NCBI GenBank assembly: GCA_963755825.1
Contig: CAVWLA010000001.1
Span: 186,001-250,000, forward strand
Source of the DNA: DATBQN01 sp963755825
GTDB lineage: Bacteria; Acidobacteriota; Thermoanaerobaculia; Multivoradales; UBA5704
Direction: 5' to 3'
DNA: 64,000 bases
Shown: piece after piece, positions 35,681 to 44,162 of the stretch
Numbering within the stretch: position 1 is the first letter of the stretch
Layout of the letters: each line of letters starts with the position of its first letter
Program-made: the position numbers and the translations under genes
The notes under the pieces: model-generated
What the model was told of the DNA's origin: nothing
Seen by the model: the letters and a program-made list of their open reading frames with translations, nothing else
Database searches by the model: none

Positions 35681-36775
35681 TCAGCGCTCGGGGGATTCGA
35701 GAAGATCGCTGGCAGCAAAGACGACCTTCGACACGTCCTGTTGGAGAGGTCCGACGACGGCTCCCTTCTCGACGAACGCCCATTCCTGGGGGCCCGGGAT
35801 GACCGTCAGGTGATGGGCGGAGATCTCGGGCAGCTGCTTGCTGAACTCGACGTTTCCCGACGTCGGATCCACCCGGGCGAGAGACCACGAGGTGGAACCC
35901 TCCCGCTTCAGCAGATAGAGCGCATCGCCCTCGGTGTAGAGGCCGCTCACGAAGCCGCGCGCCTGCTCGACGGAGGCGTAGAGGGCGACGTAACTGTGGA
36001 CGCCTCGCTGCTCCGTGAGCTGGGGGCGATCGCCCAGCGCCTTCCGCATCGAGAGGCTGGAGAGCGGCCGCGGTTCGGCGGAATCCGCCGCGATCTCATA
36101 GATGGACGGCGAGCGGCCCATGAGGACGAAATACCCGCGATCTCCCAACGCCGCGAGGTAGGGGTTGCCCAGCAGGTAGAACCGCCGCGCCGGATCGTCG
36201 AGCCGCATCGGCTTGACGATCTCGAACTTCGCCGGATTCTTGAGCGAGACGCGGAGGAATCCGGACGACCAACTGCCATCGGCGTCGTGCACGTCGCCGA
36301 AGGCGAGGATCGAGTCGCCGTTGCCGAGCGGAATCCATTGGTAGATGCCGCCGATCTCGTGCCGCGGCCCTTTCGATCCCGCGAGCAGGTCGATGCGCTC
36401 GCTCGGCACGAGCTTGCTGTCGAGGCGGATGAACCGCGCCTCGTCGCTCTCCAGCAGGTAGCCGCCGGGGATCGGGTGGATGTAGGTCGGCTTGGGAAAG
36501 GCGAACCTGTCGTCCGGGCTCTTGATCTCTGCGACGAAGGCACCGGAGGAGCTGTACTGATCGATTCTGCTGTGGAGGGCGTCGATGAGGAGGAGGGTGT
36601 CGGCCGGACCGGTGGCTCCGGATACGTTCCACCCTGGCTTGCGAGCGAGCGCGACGGTTCGCAAGCCCGTCGCTCGCGCCGCCGCCGCCTCGGCGCTCGG
36701 TGTCAGATTGAGAAGAAAGAACAGCAGGCCCAGCGAGAGCCCGAATCGTCTCCCGAGGAATCGCGCATGGATCAT
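35681..36775 (-). CDS. Secreted six-bladed beta-propeller protein
   Basis: The 364-residue protein has a signal peptide (LSLGLLFFLLNLTPSAEA). The body reads as a propeller of the TolB/NHL-like 6-bladed kind found in secreted Bacteroidota and Acidobacteriota proteins: LLIDALHSRIDQYSSSGAFV, GGYLLESDEARFIRLDSKL, GNGDSILAFGDVHDADG, RFYLLGNPYLAALGDRGYFV and FVSGLYTEGDALYLLKREG. It begins 9 bp after the stop of a cysteine-rich peptide gene, with TAGGAG as ribosome site, so the two form an operon. The pairing recalls NVEALA-type peptides beside beta-propellers in Bacteroidota. Lower GC than its neighbours. Confidence 0.82.
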   Translation of the reverse strand: MIHARFLGRRFGLSLGLLFFLLNLTPSAEAAAARATGLRTVALARKPGWNVSGATGPADTLLLIDALHSRIDQYSSSGAFVAEIKSPDDRFAFPKPTYIHPIPGGYLLESDEARFIRLDSKLVPSERIDLLAGSKGPRHEIGGIYQWIPLGNGDSILAFGDVHDADGSWSSGFLRVSLKNPAKFEIVKPMRLDDPARRFYLLGNPYLAALGDRGYFVLMGRSPSIYEIAADSAEPRPLSSLSMRKALGDRPQLTEQRGVHSYVALYASVEQARGFVSGLYTEGDALYLLKREGSTSWSLARVDPTSGNVEFSKQLPEISAHHLTVIPGPQEWAFVEKGAVVGPLQQDVSKVVFAASDLLESPER

Positions 36776-36784
36776 CGTGATCTC

Positions 36785-36994
36785 CTAGGAGACGTAGCGC
36801 GAGGGTGCGCCGCAGTCGTCGGGAGCGCCAGTGCAGATGCCGGTGCCCGCGTTGAGGGTGCCGATGCCGGCGGCGGTGCCGCCGCTGCAGAGGCCGGGCT
36901 GTGGTGGGTGTCCGCAGGTTGGTGCGGTCGAGCGGGCGGCTCCCGTCACGGTGAGAAGCAGAGCAAACACAAGCGTCGTTGTGCTACAGCGCAT
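36785..36994 (-). CDS. Small secreted cysteine-rich peptide
   Basis: The 69-residue precursor has a signal peptide (TTTLVFALLLTVTGAARS) and a mature part of about 46 residues with four cysteines in the order TCGHPPQPGLCSGG, GICTGAPDDCGAP, allowing two disulfides. AGGAGG precedes the ATG by 10 bp. It is the first gene before a secreted beta-propeller gene. Glycine, proline and small residues dominate, with no charged amphipathic helix, so a structural or ligand role is more likely than a pore-forming one. Not a family I can name. Confidence 0.75.
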   Translation of the reverse strand: MRCSTTTLVFALLLTVTGAARSTAPTCGHPPQPGLCSGGTAAGIGTLNAGTGICTGAPDDCGAPSRYVS

Positions 36995-37698
36995 TGTGAT
37001 CGTTCCTCCTGGTTGGTGGAGCTGAAACAGGGGAGCGCCCTCTGGGTACCCGAGAAATGTCCGGCAGAGACGAGGCTTTCCCAGAGATTGGCATGTTGTC
37101 GATTGGCGCGGAGGCTATGCCAGAAAGCACTCGCACGTCAACTGAGACGCTGGAGCTCGCGCCGTACGGGGCCTGCGCCTCGCGGCTCGGGCCCTGGTTG
37201 AGGCTGGGCGATCGCTGCGCCGGAGCCATCTGCGGCGAGGCGGTCATCTCTCCCCTCTACTGCACCAGGTGTCGACCGCCTCGGAGAGCGAGACGTCGCG
37301 GCCCCAAGCGGAATTGGACCCAACGTTTGAGATCAAGAGAATCATGCGGCCATGAGCATTTTTCTCCGCTGTCCGCGGCGCTTTCATCTGAAGACACCGG
37401 TGGCCGAGAATCGGGTGAGCGCGCGCCCGATCGCGATGCCGCGACACGGGGATCGCAAGGCCTTCTTTCGGGGCGACAAACATGATGCATGGTGCCAGCT
37501 GGTGAGGATCCGGGTCAAGCGAGACAGATAGCCTGCGAACCTCGGTCGACGCTCGTCGATCTCTCGATGACAGCCGGTGCAATCCGCACGCGGCTTCGCT
37601 GCGTGCAAACCGTAACGAAACTCTCTGCGGCCTCGCCTACCAGGCGTAACCCGAGCCAGCCCCTCATGGGCGGCTCGCTCAAGGAACGGAGGCGATTC
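36995..37698. other. 704-bp stretch without a convincing gene
   Basis: This segment has lower GC than most of the window and no open frame with typical codon bias. A frame of 142 residues at 37057 (basic, with CTRC and SRESCGHEH) and a 59-residue basic frame at 37352-37531 are both open but show no motif and no good ribosome site. It separates divergent transcription units (peptide/propeller on minus, radical SAM pair on plus), so it should hold both promoters. It could also be decayed coding sequence. Confidence 0.5.
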
Positions 37699-38004
37699 AT
37701 GGCCAACGAACGAGGCTCCGAGGCACTGCGCCGCATGCATGGCGGCAACGATGGCGAGCACCTCGAGGGGATCTACCGGGCGATCGACTCGCTCGAGCAG
37801 ATCAAGATCCTGCGCTGGATCAACCGCGGCACCCCGGTGTGGGACCGCGTGTCGGCGGTGTTCGAGGTGTCGTCCGGCAGCGCCGGCAAGCTCGTCGACC
37901 AGATCATCCGCGACGAGCGGCTGGCGCCGAACATCCGGGTCTTCCCGTACGGCGTCCCGGTGCCGGACATCGCGATCGTCGAGCTCGACGCCGAGCGGCG
38001 ATAA
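37699..38004 (+). CDS. Small protein preceding a radical SAM enzyme; possible substrate or partner
   Basis: The ATG lies 7 bp after GGAGG, giving 101 residues. The composition is that of a folded, acidic-basic helical protein: EHLEGIYRAIDSLEQIKILR, WINRGTPVWDRVSAVFEVSS, GKLVDQIIRDERLAPNIRVF, ending PYGVPVPDIAIVELDAERR. There is no Cys, no double-Gly leader cleavage site and no signal peptide. The radical SAM gene starts 16 bp behind its stop, so the two are surely cotranscribed. It could be a ribosomally made substrate, a recognition element or an unrelated regulator; none of these can be shown from sequence. Confidence 0.78.
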   Translation: MANERGSEALRRMHGGNDGEHLEGIYRAIDSLEQIKILRWINRGTPVWDRVSAVFEVSSGSAGKLVDQIIRDERLAPNIRVFPYGVPVPDIAIVELDAERR

Positions 38005-38019
38005 GGCGAGGGGGCTGCC

Positions 38020-39039
38020 ATGGAGTGCACTCGAGGCTCGCGGATCCTGCAGATCCATCCCACCCGGCGCTGCAACCTCAGGTGCCTGCACTGCTACTCC
38101 TCCTCCGGTCCCGAGGAGCGCGGCGAGCTGTCGGCCGCGCTCCTCGCGGACGCGCTCGCCGACGCCGCGGCGGAAGGGTATGCGGTGGCCAGCTTCTCCG
38201 GCGGCGAGCCGCTCCTCTACCGGCCGCTCCGCGAGGTGCTGGCGCACGCCCGCAGCCTCGGCATGGTGACCACCGTCACCACCAACGGCATGCTGCTCGA
38301 CGAGCGCCGGCTCGCCACCCTGGCCGGCAGGGTCGACCTGCTGGCGATCAGCCTCGACGGCGTGCCCTCCTCGCACGACCGCATGCGCGCCGACCCGCGG
38401 GCCTTCGCCACCATGGCGTCGCGGCTCGCCGGCCTGCGCGCCTCGGGGATCCCCTTCGGTTTCCTCTTCACCCTCACCCAGCACAATCTCCACGAGCTCG
38501 AGTGGGTGGCCGCCTTCGCCATCGAGCAGGGGGCGCGCCTGCTGCAGATCCATCCCCTGGCGGCGGTGGGCCGGGCGGCCGACGTGCTGCCGGAGGCGTC
38601 GCCCGACGGCATCGAGGGAGCCTACGCCCTCCTCCTCGCCAGCCGCCTGCAGGAGGCCCTCGGCGACCGCATCCAGGTCCAGCTCGACCTGGTGAGCCGG
38701 CGCGCCATGGCCTCCCAGCCGGCCCTCTTCTTCGCCGGCGAGGACGACCCCGGCGGCTCGCTCGCCGATCGCGTGCGGCCGCTGGTGATCGAGGCGGACG
38801 GCACCGTGACGCCGCTCGAGCACGGCTTCGAGCGCGCCCTCTCCCTCGGCAACCTCCACCAGGCGCCGCTCCGCGAGCTCGCCCCCCGCTGGCTCGCCGA
38901 GCGCTACCCCGCCTTCCGCCGCCAGTGCCGCCGCGCCTTCGACCTGGCGACCGCCGCGACCGCCGCGGGCGCCGCGCCGATCGTCAACTGGAGCGAGGCG
39001 CTCCGCTCGGCGTCGCTGGAAGTCGCCACGGCGGTGTAG
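38020..39039 (+). CDS. Radical SAM enzyme of the MoaA/PqqE-like class, without SPASM cysteines
   Basis: The 339-residue protein begins RILQIHPTRRCNLRCLHCYS, the CxxxCxxC that binds the 4Fe-4S cluster. It continues with the SAM-binding SFSGGEPLLYRPL, VTTNGMLL and LLAISLDGVPSSHDRMR. After residue 190 the only cysteine is in FRRQCRRAF, so the auxiliary-cluster SPASM domain seen in peptide-modifying relatives is missing or degenerate. The C-terminal end (VIEADGTVTPLEHGFERALS, SLGNLHQAPLRELAPRWL) nevertheless looks like the SPASM-region frame. It follows a small 101-residue protein. A peptide- or protein-modifying role is plausible from that context only. Confidence 0.88.
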   Translation: MECTRGSRILQIHPTRRCNLRCLHCYSSSGPEERGELSAALLADALADAAAEGYAVASFSGGEPLLYRPLREVLAHARSLGMVTTVTTNGMLLDERRLATLAGRVDLLAISLDGVPSSHDRMRADPRAFATMASRLAGLRASGIPFGFLFTLTQHNLHELEWVAAFAIEQGARLLQIHPLAAVGRAADVLPEASPDGIEGAYALLLASRLQEALGDRIQVQLDLVSRRAMASQPALFFAGEDDPGGSLADRVRPLVIEADGTVTPLEHGFERALSLGNLHQAPLRELAPRWLAERYPAFRRQCRRAFDLATAATAAGAAPIVNWSEALRSASLEVATAV

Positions 39040-39105
39040 ATTCGGAGGATCTGCGGTGAACGTTCCTGCGGCGATCTTCCGCTCAGCGGCCCGCGCGAGG
39101 TGCTC

Positions 39106-39825
39106 ATGCTCATGCAGCCGAGGCCGATTGCGGTCGTCGCCCTTCTCTTCCTAACCTGCCCGCTCGCGGCGCCTGCCCTGCCCGCAGAGCTCGCTGAATC
39201 CGCCGCCGCACGGGCGGCCCCCCGCACGCGGACGGTCCGTTTCTCCGGCGAGGCGCGCGCCGGTCAGGTCTTCGAGCGGCCGATCTCGCGCCACCTCGTC
39301 TTTCAGCTCGTCCCCGTCACCTGGGGCTGGGAGATCCGGGTGATCCGCATGGGACGGCCCGAGCACGATTTCGCGACCGTGGCGACGCCGCCGTTCCGCG
39401 GCATCAACGACCTGCAGATCGCCGGCTGGCATTTCCGGATGGCTGACAACTCCGGGCCGAACGGCGTCGGCCCGGCCAACGTCAACGCGCCGCAGGAGGA
39501 GCGGAAATTCTCCTTCGTCCTCGACGAGGCGGCTTTTCAGGCCGCTCACGCCGCGCTCAACAGGACGGTCTGGCCGAAGACCAGAGACGATCAGGCGGCG
39601 GCCGATCGCGAGTGGCAGAGCATCCCCGCCGGCAGCGGGAGGTTGAGCATCGAATCGATGACGCTGAGCCACCTGCAGCCCGGCGAGCGCGCCGCCTTCG
39701 AGTGGATGCGGTTCAGGGTCGTGCTGATCCTCCCGGCCGAGCTGGATGGGCCGATGCCGCGCCACGAGAGCGCGGCGCCGCCGGATCTCGGCGGAAGTCC
39801 GCGCGGCGGCCGTCCCAGAACCTAG
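39106..39825 (+). CDS. Secreted protein of unknown function
   Basis: The product has a signal peptide (IAVVALLFLTCPLAAPALPA). The mature part is soluble with several Trp and a motif-like centre (FQLVPVTWGWEIRVIRMG, INDLQIAGWHFRMADNSG, GPNGVGPANVNAPQEERKF). Starts at GTG 39100, ATG 39106 or ATG 39112 are possible; the middle one has GAGG 5 bp upstream. A 30-residue Pro/Arg tail ends the protein. No family recognised. The gene stands between the radical SAM pair and a small cupin gene. Confidence 0.78.
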   Translation: MLMQPRPIAVVALLFLTCPLAAPALPAELAESAAARAAPRTRTVRFSGEARAGQVFERPISRHLVFQLVPVTWGWEIRVIRMGRPEHDFATVATPPFRGINDLQIAGWHFRMADNSGPNGVGPANVNAPQEERKFSFVLDEAAFQAAHAALNRTVWPKTRDDQAAADREWQSIPAGSGRLSIESMTLSHLQPGERAAFEWMRFRVVLILPAELDGPMPRHESAAPPDLGGSPRGGRPRT

Positions 39826-39844
39826 CCGCCGCCAAGAGACCGGC

Positions 39845-40174
39845 ATGCACATGACAGACATCCCCTTCGGCGTCACCGACTGGTCGCAGGTCGAGAGGAC
39901 CGAGCACAGGGGCACGACCGGGGTCGCCTACTGGCGCACTCGGCAGTTCGGCGCTATCCGCGTCCGCATGGTCGAGTACACGCCGGGGTACCTGGCGGAC
40001 CACTGGTGCAGCAAGGGCCACATTTTGCTCTGCGTCGACGGCGAGATGGAGACCGAGCTCGCCGATGGCCGCAAGCTGACGCTGACGCCGGGCACCAGCT
40101 ACCAGGTGGCGGACGGCGCCGAGCCCCACCGCTCCTCCACGGCGGTCGGCGCTACCCTCTTCATCGTCGACTGA
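39845..40174 (+). CDS. Small DHCW-motif cupin-fold protein
   Basis: The 109-residue protein is a single cupin barrel. The segment VRMVEYTPGYLADHWCSKGH carries the D-H-W-C signature of the small DHCW-motif cupin family, followed by ILLCVDGEMETELADGRKLTL and GTSYQVADGAEPHRSS, with a second His. Start MHMTDIPFG is an ATG. Function of the family is unknown; metal binding by the two His and Cys is likely. It is followed 8 bp later by a small membrane protein gene. Confidence 0.82.
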   Translation: MHMTDIPFGVTDWSQVERTEHRGTTGVAYWRTRQFGAIRVRMVEYTPGYLADHWCSKGHILLCVDGEMETELADGRKLTLTPGTSYQVADGAEPHRSSTAVGATLFIVD

Positions 40175-40182
40175 GCGCCGGA

Positions 40183-40605
40183 ATGAAGCTCGCCGGGGCG
40201 CTCGCCTACCTCTGGGCCCTCCCCACGACACTCCTCGGCCTCGCCGTCGCCGGGCTCTCCGCCGCGACGGGCGGCAGGCTCTCCCTTCGGGCCGGCGTCC
40301 TCGAATCCTGCGGCGGCTGGGGCGCTCGGCTCCTGCGGTCGCCGCCGTTCCGCGCCCAGGCGATGGCGCTGGGGCACGTGATCGTCGCGGTCGACGAGGC
40401 GCGCCTGGCGGGGATCCGCTCGCACGAGCTCGCCCACGTCCGGCAGGCCGAGCTGTGGGGGCCGCTCTTCCTGCCCGCCTACTTCGTCGCCGGCGGCTGG
40501 GCCGTCGCTCGCGGGCGGCATCACTACCACGACAACTGGTTCGAGCGCGACGCCGAGCGGCGCGCGATGGCATCGACGCCCTTCCGGCCGTCTCCGGAGG
40601 GCTGA
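40183..40605 (+). CDS. Small membrane protein with an HExxH motif
   Basis: The 140-residue protein has an N-terminal helix (LAYLWALPTTLLGLAVAGL) and a second hydrophobic stretch (LWGPLFLPAYFVAGGWAVA). Between them stands RSHELAHVRQAE, a HELAH zincin-type signature next to the membrane. Similar short proteins with H-E-x-x-H-V-R-Q and a following W-G-P-L-F-x-P-A-Y are widespread and uncharacterised. Too small for a known metalloprotease family, but the motif and its membrane setting are suggestive. Coupled closely to the cupin gene upstream. Confidence 0.78.
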   Translation: MKLAGALAYLWALPTTLLGLAVAGLSAATGGRLSLRAGVLESCGGWGARLLRSPPFRAQAMALGHVIVAVDEARLAGIRSHELAHVRQAELWGPLFLPAYFVAGGWAVARGRHHYHDNWFERDAERRAMASTPFRPSPEG

Positions 40606-40677
40606 CCGCTCCCGCCTCACCCGATCCGGCGCGCCTGGTGTCTCTCCGAGGGCAGGCTCTCCTCAGGAGGTCGAACG

Positions 40678-41913
40678 ATGCTCTCGCGCCAGACCCTCGC
40701 GGCTCTCGCCATCGCCGGTGTCACCCTCGCCGGTCGTTCCGCGCTCGCGCAGAGCGCCCCCGACGCCGCACGCTTCATCGAGATCGCCCGCCAGCGCGCC
40801 CGCGCCGACATCTCCGCCGGGCGGCCGCTGCGCAACTTCCAGGCGCGCGCCAACGAGACCTGCCAGCCGAACCTCCTGCTCTGCGGGCAGACCGTCGAGA
40901 GCACGCTGACGACGACCGACTGCGCGACCCCTCCCGGCTTCGGCGATGCCTGGTTCTTCCCCAACTACACCCGCCAGGCGGTGGGAGTGGCCGTCTCGTC
41001 GGACGACTTCGACGTGCTGACCGGTCTCGCCGATCCCAGCAAGACGGTGATCGACGCCGTGGAAGCACCCTCGGGAGGGATCGCCTCCTTCGGCGACTTC
41101 CTGACCTCGTTCGGCAACTACGAGATCCTCGTCGACTCGCAGAACACCTCGGTCAACAAGACCGGCTCGTACATCCTCTCGCTCGCCTGCGGTTTCGACG
41201 ATTGCATCCCCGACGTCGCCACGCTCTGCCTCGAGCGCAAGCGCTTCCGCATCCAGGTCGCCTGGCACAATCAGTTCGACAACACCTACGGCTTCGGCCG
41301 CGCCATCGCGCGCACCGACTCGGGCGGCTTCTTCTCCTTCGGCGATCCCAGCAACGTCGAGCTGCTGGTCAAGCTGCTCGACTTCGGCGGCGGCACCGTC
41401 AAAGTCTTCATCGGCGAGCTGACCAACCTGGAGTTCGCCGTCGCGGTGACCGACATGAGCGATCCCCTGGGGCACACCAAGACCTACACCAACACGCCAG
41501 GGGACTGCGGCGGCATCGATCAGGACTTCTTCGGCGCCGGCAGCCAGGCCCTGCGCTCGACCGCGGCGGCCTCGGGCGGCGGCTGCCGGCCGAGCAAGAG
41601 CACACTCTGCCTGCTCAAGGGGCGCTTCGCGGCGAGCATGACCTGGCGCAATCAGTTCAACGGCGCCTCGGGCGACGGCGGGACGGTGCCGCTGTCGGAC
41701 CTCACGGGAGCCTTCTATTTCACCGACAGGAGCGATCTCGAGCTCGTCGCCAAGGTGATCGACTTCGGCGATCGCATCGCGGTTTTCTACGGCGCGCTCT
41801 CCGATCTCCAGTATGACCTGACGATGACCGATACGCGGACGGGCCAGTCGAAGATCTACCACAATCCGCCGGGACAGTACTGCGGCGGGCTCGACAACAC
41901 GGCGTTCCAGTAG
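40678..41913 (+). CDS. Secreted protein with two tandem copies of a ~100-residue domain
   Basis: The ATG is 7 bp behind AGGAGG. The 411-residue product has a signal peptide (TLAALAIAGVTLAGRSALA). Residues of about 180-285 and 300-410 are homologous to each other: TLCLERKRFRIQVAWHNQFD against TLCLLKGRFAASMTWRNQF, then GGFFSFGDPSNVELLVKLLD against GAFYFTDRSDLELVAKVID, and KVFIGELTNLEFAVAVTD against AVFYGALSDLQYDLTMTD, each ending in CGG(I/L)D. This unit is common in secreted proteins of this bacterial group. The region before it holds three Cys and may be a separate adhesive or stalk domain. No enzymatic motif. Confidence 0.85.
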   Translation: MLSRQTLAALAIAGVTLAGRSALAQSAPDAARFIEIARQRARADISAGRPLRNFQARANETCQPNLLLCGQTVESTLTTTDCATPPGFGDAWFFPNYTRQAVGVAVSSDDFDVLTGLADPSKTVIDAVEAPSGGIASFGDFLTSFGNYEILVDSQNTSVNKTGSYILSLACGFDDCIPDVATLCLERKRFRIQVAWHNQFDNTYGFGRAIARTDSGGFFSFGDPSNVELLVKLLDFGGGTVKVFIGELTNLEFAVAVTDMSDPLGHTKTYTNTPGDCGGIDQDFFGAGSQALRSTAAASGGGCRPSKSTLCLLKGRFAASMTWRNQFNGASGDGGTVPLSDLTGAFYFTDRSDLELVAKVIDFGDRIAVFYGALSDLQYDLTMTDTRTGQSKIYHNPPGQYCGGLDNTAFQ

Positions 41914-41967
41914 GGGAGCGCCGGCGCCGCGGCGCCGCTCGGTCAGCGGGCTGAGCGCGCCGGCCGT

Positions 41968-42738
41968 TCAGACCGGCGCCGCGAGCAGGTTGTGCAGGCG
42001 GTCGCGGAAGGAGCGGCTGAGCGACAGGCGCTGGCCGTTCGACATCACCGCCAGGTGGCCGCCCTGCGCGGTGAGCTCGAGCGACTTCACCCGCGCGACG
42101 TGGACGATGGTCGAGCGGTGGATGCGCACGAAGCGGCGCGGGTCGAGCTTCGATTCCAGCTCGCCGAGCACCTCGCGGAAGGTGTAGGTCTGCCCGCCGG
42201 CGTGGATCTTGACGTAGTTGTGCGCCGCGTCGATCCACTCGATCTCGTCGACGTTCAAGAAGGTCACCCGGCCGGTGGTGCGCAGCGCCAGGCGCTGCGG
42301 ATAGCGGCGCTCCTCGCCGGGGGACGCCTCGGCGGCGCGCGCCGGGAGGCGCTCGCCGCTGCCGCGGCCGCGCTCGTCGAGCGCCTGCCGCACCCGCCTG
42401 AGCGTCGCCGCGAAGCGCGCTTCGTCGAACGGCTTCAAGAGGAAGTCGATCGCCTCGACGTCGAAAGCGCGCACGGCGTGCCGCTCGTGGGCGGTGACGA
42501 AGACCACCGCCGGCATGCGCTCGGCGGCGACCTCGTCGAACAGGCGGAAGCCGTCCGGGCCGGGCAGGCTGATGTCGAGGAAGACGAGGTCCGGCGCCAG
42601 CCGCGCGATCGCCGCCGCGGCTCCCTCGACGTCTTCGACCTCGGCCACCACGTCGAATCCCTGCTGGCGTGAGAGTAGGGCGCGCAGCCGCGCGCGCGCC
42701 ATCGGCTCGTCGTCGACGATGAGAACCTGGTGTGCCAA
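41968..42738 (-). CDS. LytTR-family response regulator
   Basis: The start is a TTG at 42738, chosen because GGAGGAGG lies 9 bp upstream and the receiver begins at once (HQVLIVDDEPMARARLRALL). The receiver has the phospho-Asp in LVFLDISLPGPDGFRLF and the Lys in FLLKPFDEARF. A linker leads to a LytTR DNA-binding domain (VTFLNVDEIEWIDAAHNYVKI, FVRIHRSTIVHVARVKSLEL, LSLSRSFRDRLHNLL). LytTR proteins bind direct repeats to control surface or secreted products. The partner kinase gene is divergent, with 182 bp between the starts. Confidence 0.93.
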   Translation of the reverse strand: MAHQVLIVDDEPMARARLRALLSRQQGFDVVAEVEDVEGAAAAIARLAPDLVFLDISLPGPDGFRLFDEVAAERMPAVVFVTAHERHAVRAFDVEAIDFLLKPFDEARFAATLRRVRQALDERGRGSGERLPARAAEASPGEERRYPQRLALRTTGRVTFLNVDEIEWIDAAHNYVKIHAGGQTYTFREVLGELESKLDPRRFVRIHRSTIVHVARVKSLELTAQGGHLAVMSNGQRLSLSRSFRDRLHNLLAAPV

Positions 42739-42920
42739 GTGATCGAACCTCCTCCGCCACGCCTCTGAGATACGAGAACGCAATCGATGCCCAAAGGTTG
42801 CAGGTCCAGGCCCCGCTCCGCGGCGGCGGCGAGCGGACGGCACCTGTGCGGGCCGAGCGGCCGCCGGCGCGGGCCGGACGGCAGGGGACGCCGCGCTCGA
42901 CGCACTATCATCGGCGCATC

Positions 42921-44063
42921 ATGGTTTCCGACCCACGGCCGGCGGAGAGCGGCTTCCGGCGGCGCGACGCGTGGCTGTTCGCGGCGGGACTCGCCCTCGC
43001 CGTCCTGCAGACGCTCGGCCCCGTCGGCCTCTACCTGCAGGAGAAGGGGACGATCCCCTGGAAGGTCGTCGTCTGGTACCTCGTCGGCAACGTCTCCTGG
43101 GCGCCCTTCTTCCCGCTCGTCGTGCGCTGGACGGAGCGCGATTTCGCCGGCGGCAGGACGCTTCGCCGGCAGCTCCCGCGCCACCTCGGGCGGGCGATCC
43201 TGGTGACCGCCGCGCTGGCGCTCTGGTTCTTCGTCCTGATGAACGCCTGGCACCTCGTCCTCGGCGGCCCGGCCTACCGGTTGAAGGACCTCGTCGTCAT
43301 CGAGGCCTCGGGCGGCCTGATCGCCGATTTCGTGCTCTACGCCGCGCTCGCCGGCGGCACCGCCTCCTTCCTCGCCTCGCGCCAGCTCCGCGAGCGCGCC
43401 ATCGAGGCCTCGCGGCTGGAGGCCGCCCTGGCGCGGTCCGAGCTGCGGCTGCTCAAGGCGCAGCTCGACCCGCATTTCCTCTTCAACACGCTGCATGCGA
43501 TCACCGGCCAGATCCATGCCGATCCCGCCGTCGCCGAGGCGATGACCTGCCGGCTGAGCGATTTCCTCCGCCTTGCGCTCGCTGCCAACGGGGTCGAGGA
43601 GGTGCCGCTCGAGCGCGAGCTGGAGCACCTGCAGAGCTATCTTGAGATCCAGCTCCTGCGCTTCCCCGGCCGCTTCCACGTCGACCTCGACATCGCGGCG
43701 GAGGCGTGGAACGCCGCCGTGCCCAGCCTCCTCCTCCAGCCGCTGCTCGAGAACGTGGCGAAGCATGCCGTGGCGGCGCGGCGCGAGCCGACGCGGGCGG
43801 TCGTCCGCGCCGAGCGCCGGGGCGGCCGCCTGCACCTCGAGGTCGAGGACGACGGCCCCGGCCTCTGCGCCACACCACCGGTCGCCGGCATCGGCCTCAC
43901 CAACACCCGCGCCCGCCTCACCAAGCTCTACGGAGATGAGCACCGCTTCGCGATCGGAGATCGCTCTCCAGGGGGAACCCGTGTCGCCATCGATCTACCC
44001 TGGCGGGAGATCGAGCCGCCGGCGCCGGGCGAGGAGGATCTGCCGTCCGCCGGACCCCATTGA
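42921..44063 (+). CDS. LytS/AlgZ-type membrane histidine kinase
   Basis: The 380-residue kinase has four predicted helices in the first 160 residues (AWLFAAGLALAVLQTLGPVG, VVVWYLVGNVSWAPFFPLVV, AILVTAALALWFFVLMNAW, LIADFVLYAALAGGTASFLA) and a short coiled linker. The His_kinase domain has H185 in AQLDPHFLFNTLHAITG. The ATPase part has PSLLLQPLLENVAKHAV and DDGPGL with GIGLTNTRARL. It should phosphorylate the LytTR regulator encoded divergently. No extracytoplasmic ligand domain is seen, so the signal is probably membrane-borne. Confidence 0.93.
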   Translation: MVSDPRPAESGFRRRDAWLFAAGLALAVLQTLGPVGLYLQEKGTIPWKVVVWYLVGNVSWAPFFPLVVRWTERDFAGGRTLRRQLPRHLGRAILVTAALALWFFVLMNAWHLVLGGPAYRLKDLVVIEASGGLIADFVLYAALAGGTASFLASRQLRERAIEASRLEAALARSELRLLKAQLDPHFLFNTLHAITGQIHADPAVAEAMTCRLSDFLRLALAANGVEEVPLERELEHLQSYLEIQLLRFPGRFHVDLDIAAEAWNAAVPSLLLQPLLENVAKHAVAARREPTRAVVRAERRGGRLHLEVEDDGPGLCATPPVAGIGLTNTRARLTKLYGDEHRFAIGDRSPGGTRVAIDLPWREIEPPAPGEEDLPSAGPH

Positions 44064-44162
44064 CCCGCCAGAAGCCCCGACGATCGACCTGCCTCACGAA
44101 CCGAATCGTCCGCGGACGAGCGCGAGCTGGCGCGCTCGTCCGCAGAGGCCCGACCGTCCGCT

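Noticed and set aside
37057..37485. 142-residue frame with CTRC and SRESCGHEH motifs as a zinc-binding protein
   Set aside because: No ribosome site, uneven codon use and no coherent domain. Kept only as part of the unassigned stretch.
37352..37531. 59-residue basic frame before the radical SAM pair as a small peptide gene
   Set aside because: It is open and AUG-initiated, but lacks a ribosome site, signal or recognisable pattern, and lies in the low-GC non-coding stretch.
41917..41940. GC palindrome between convergent genes as a terminator
   Set aside because: The arms GGCGCC-GC-GGCGCC leave only a two-base loop and need a bulge to extend. It is too ordinary for DNA of this GC content.
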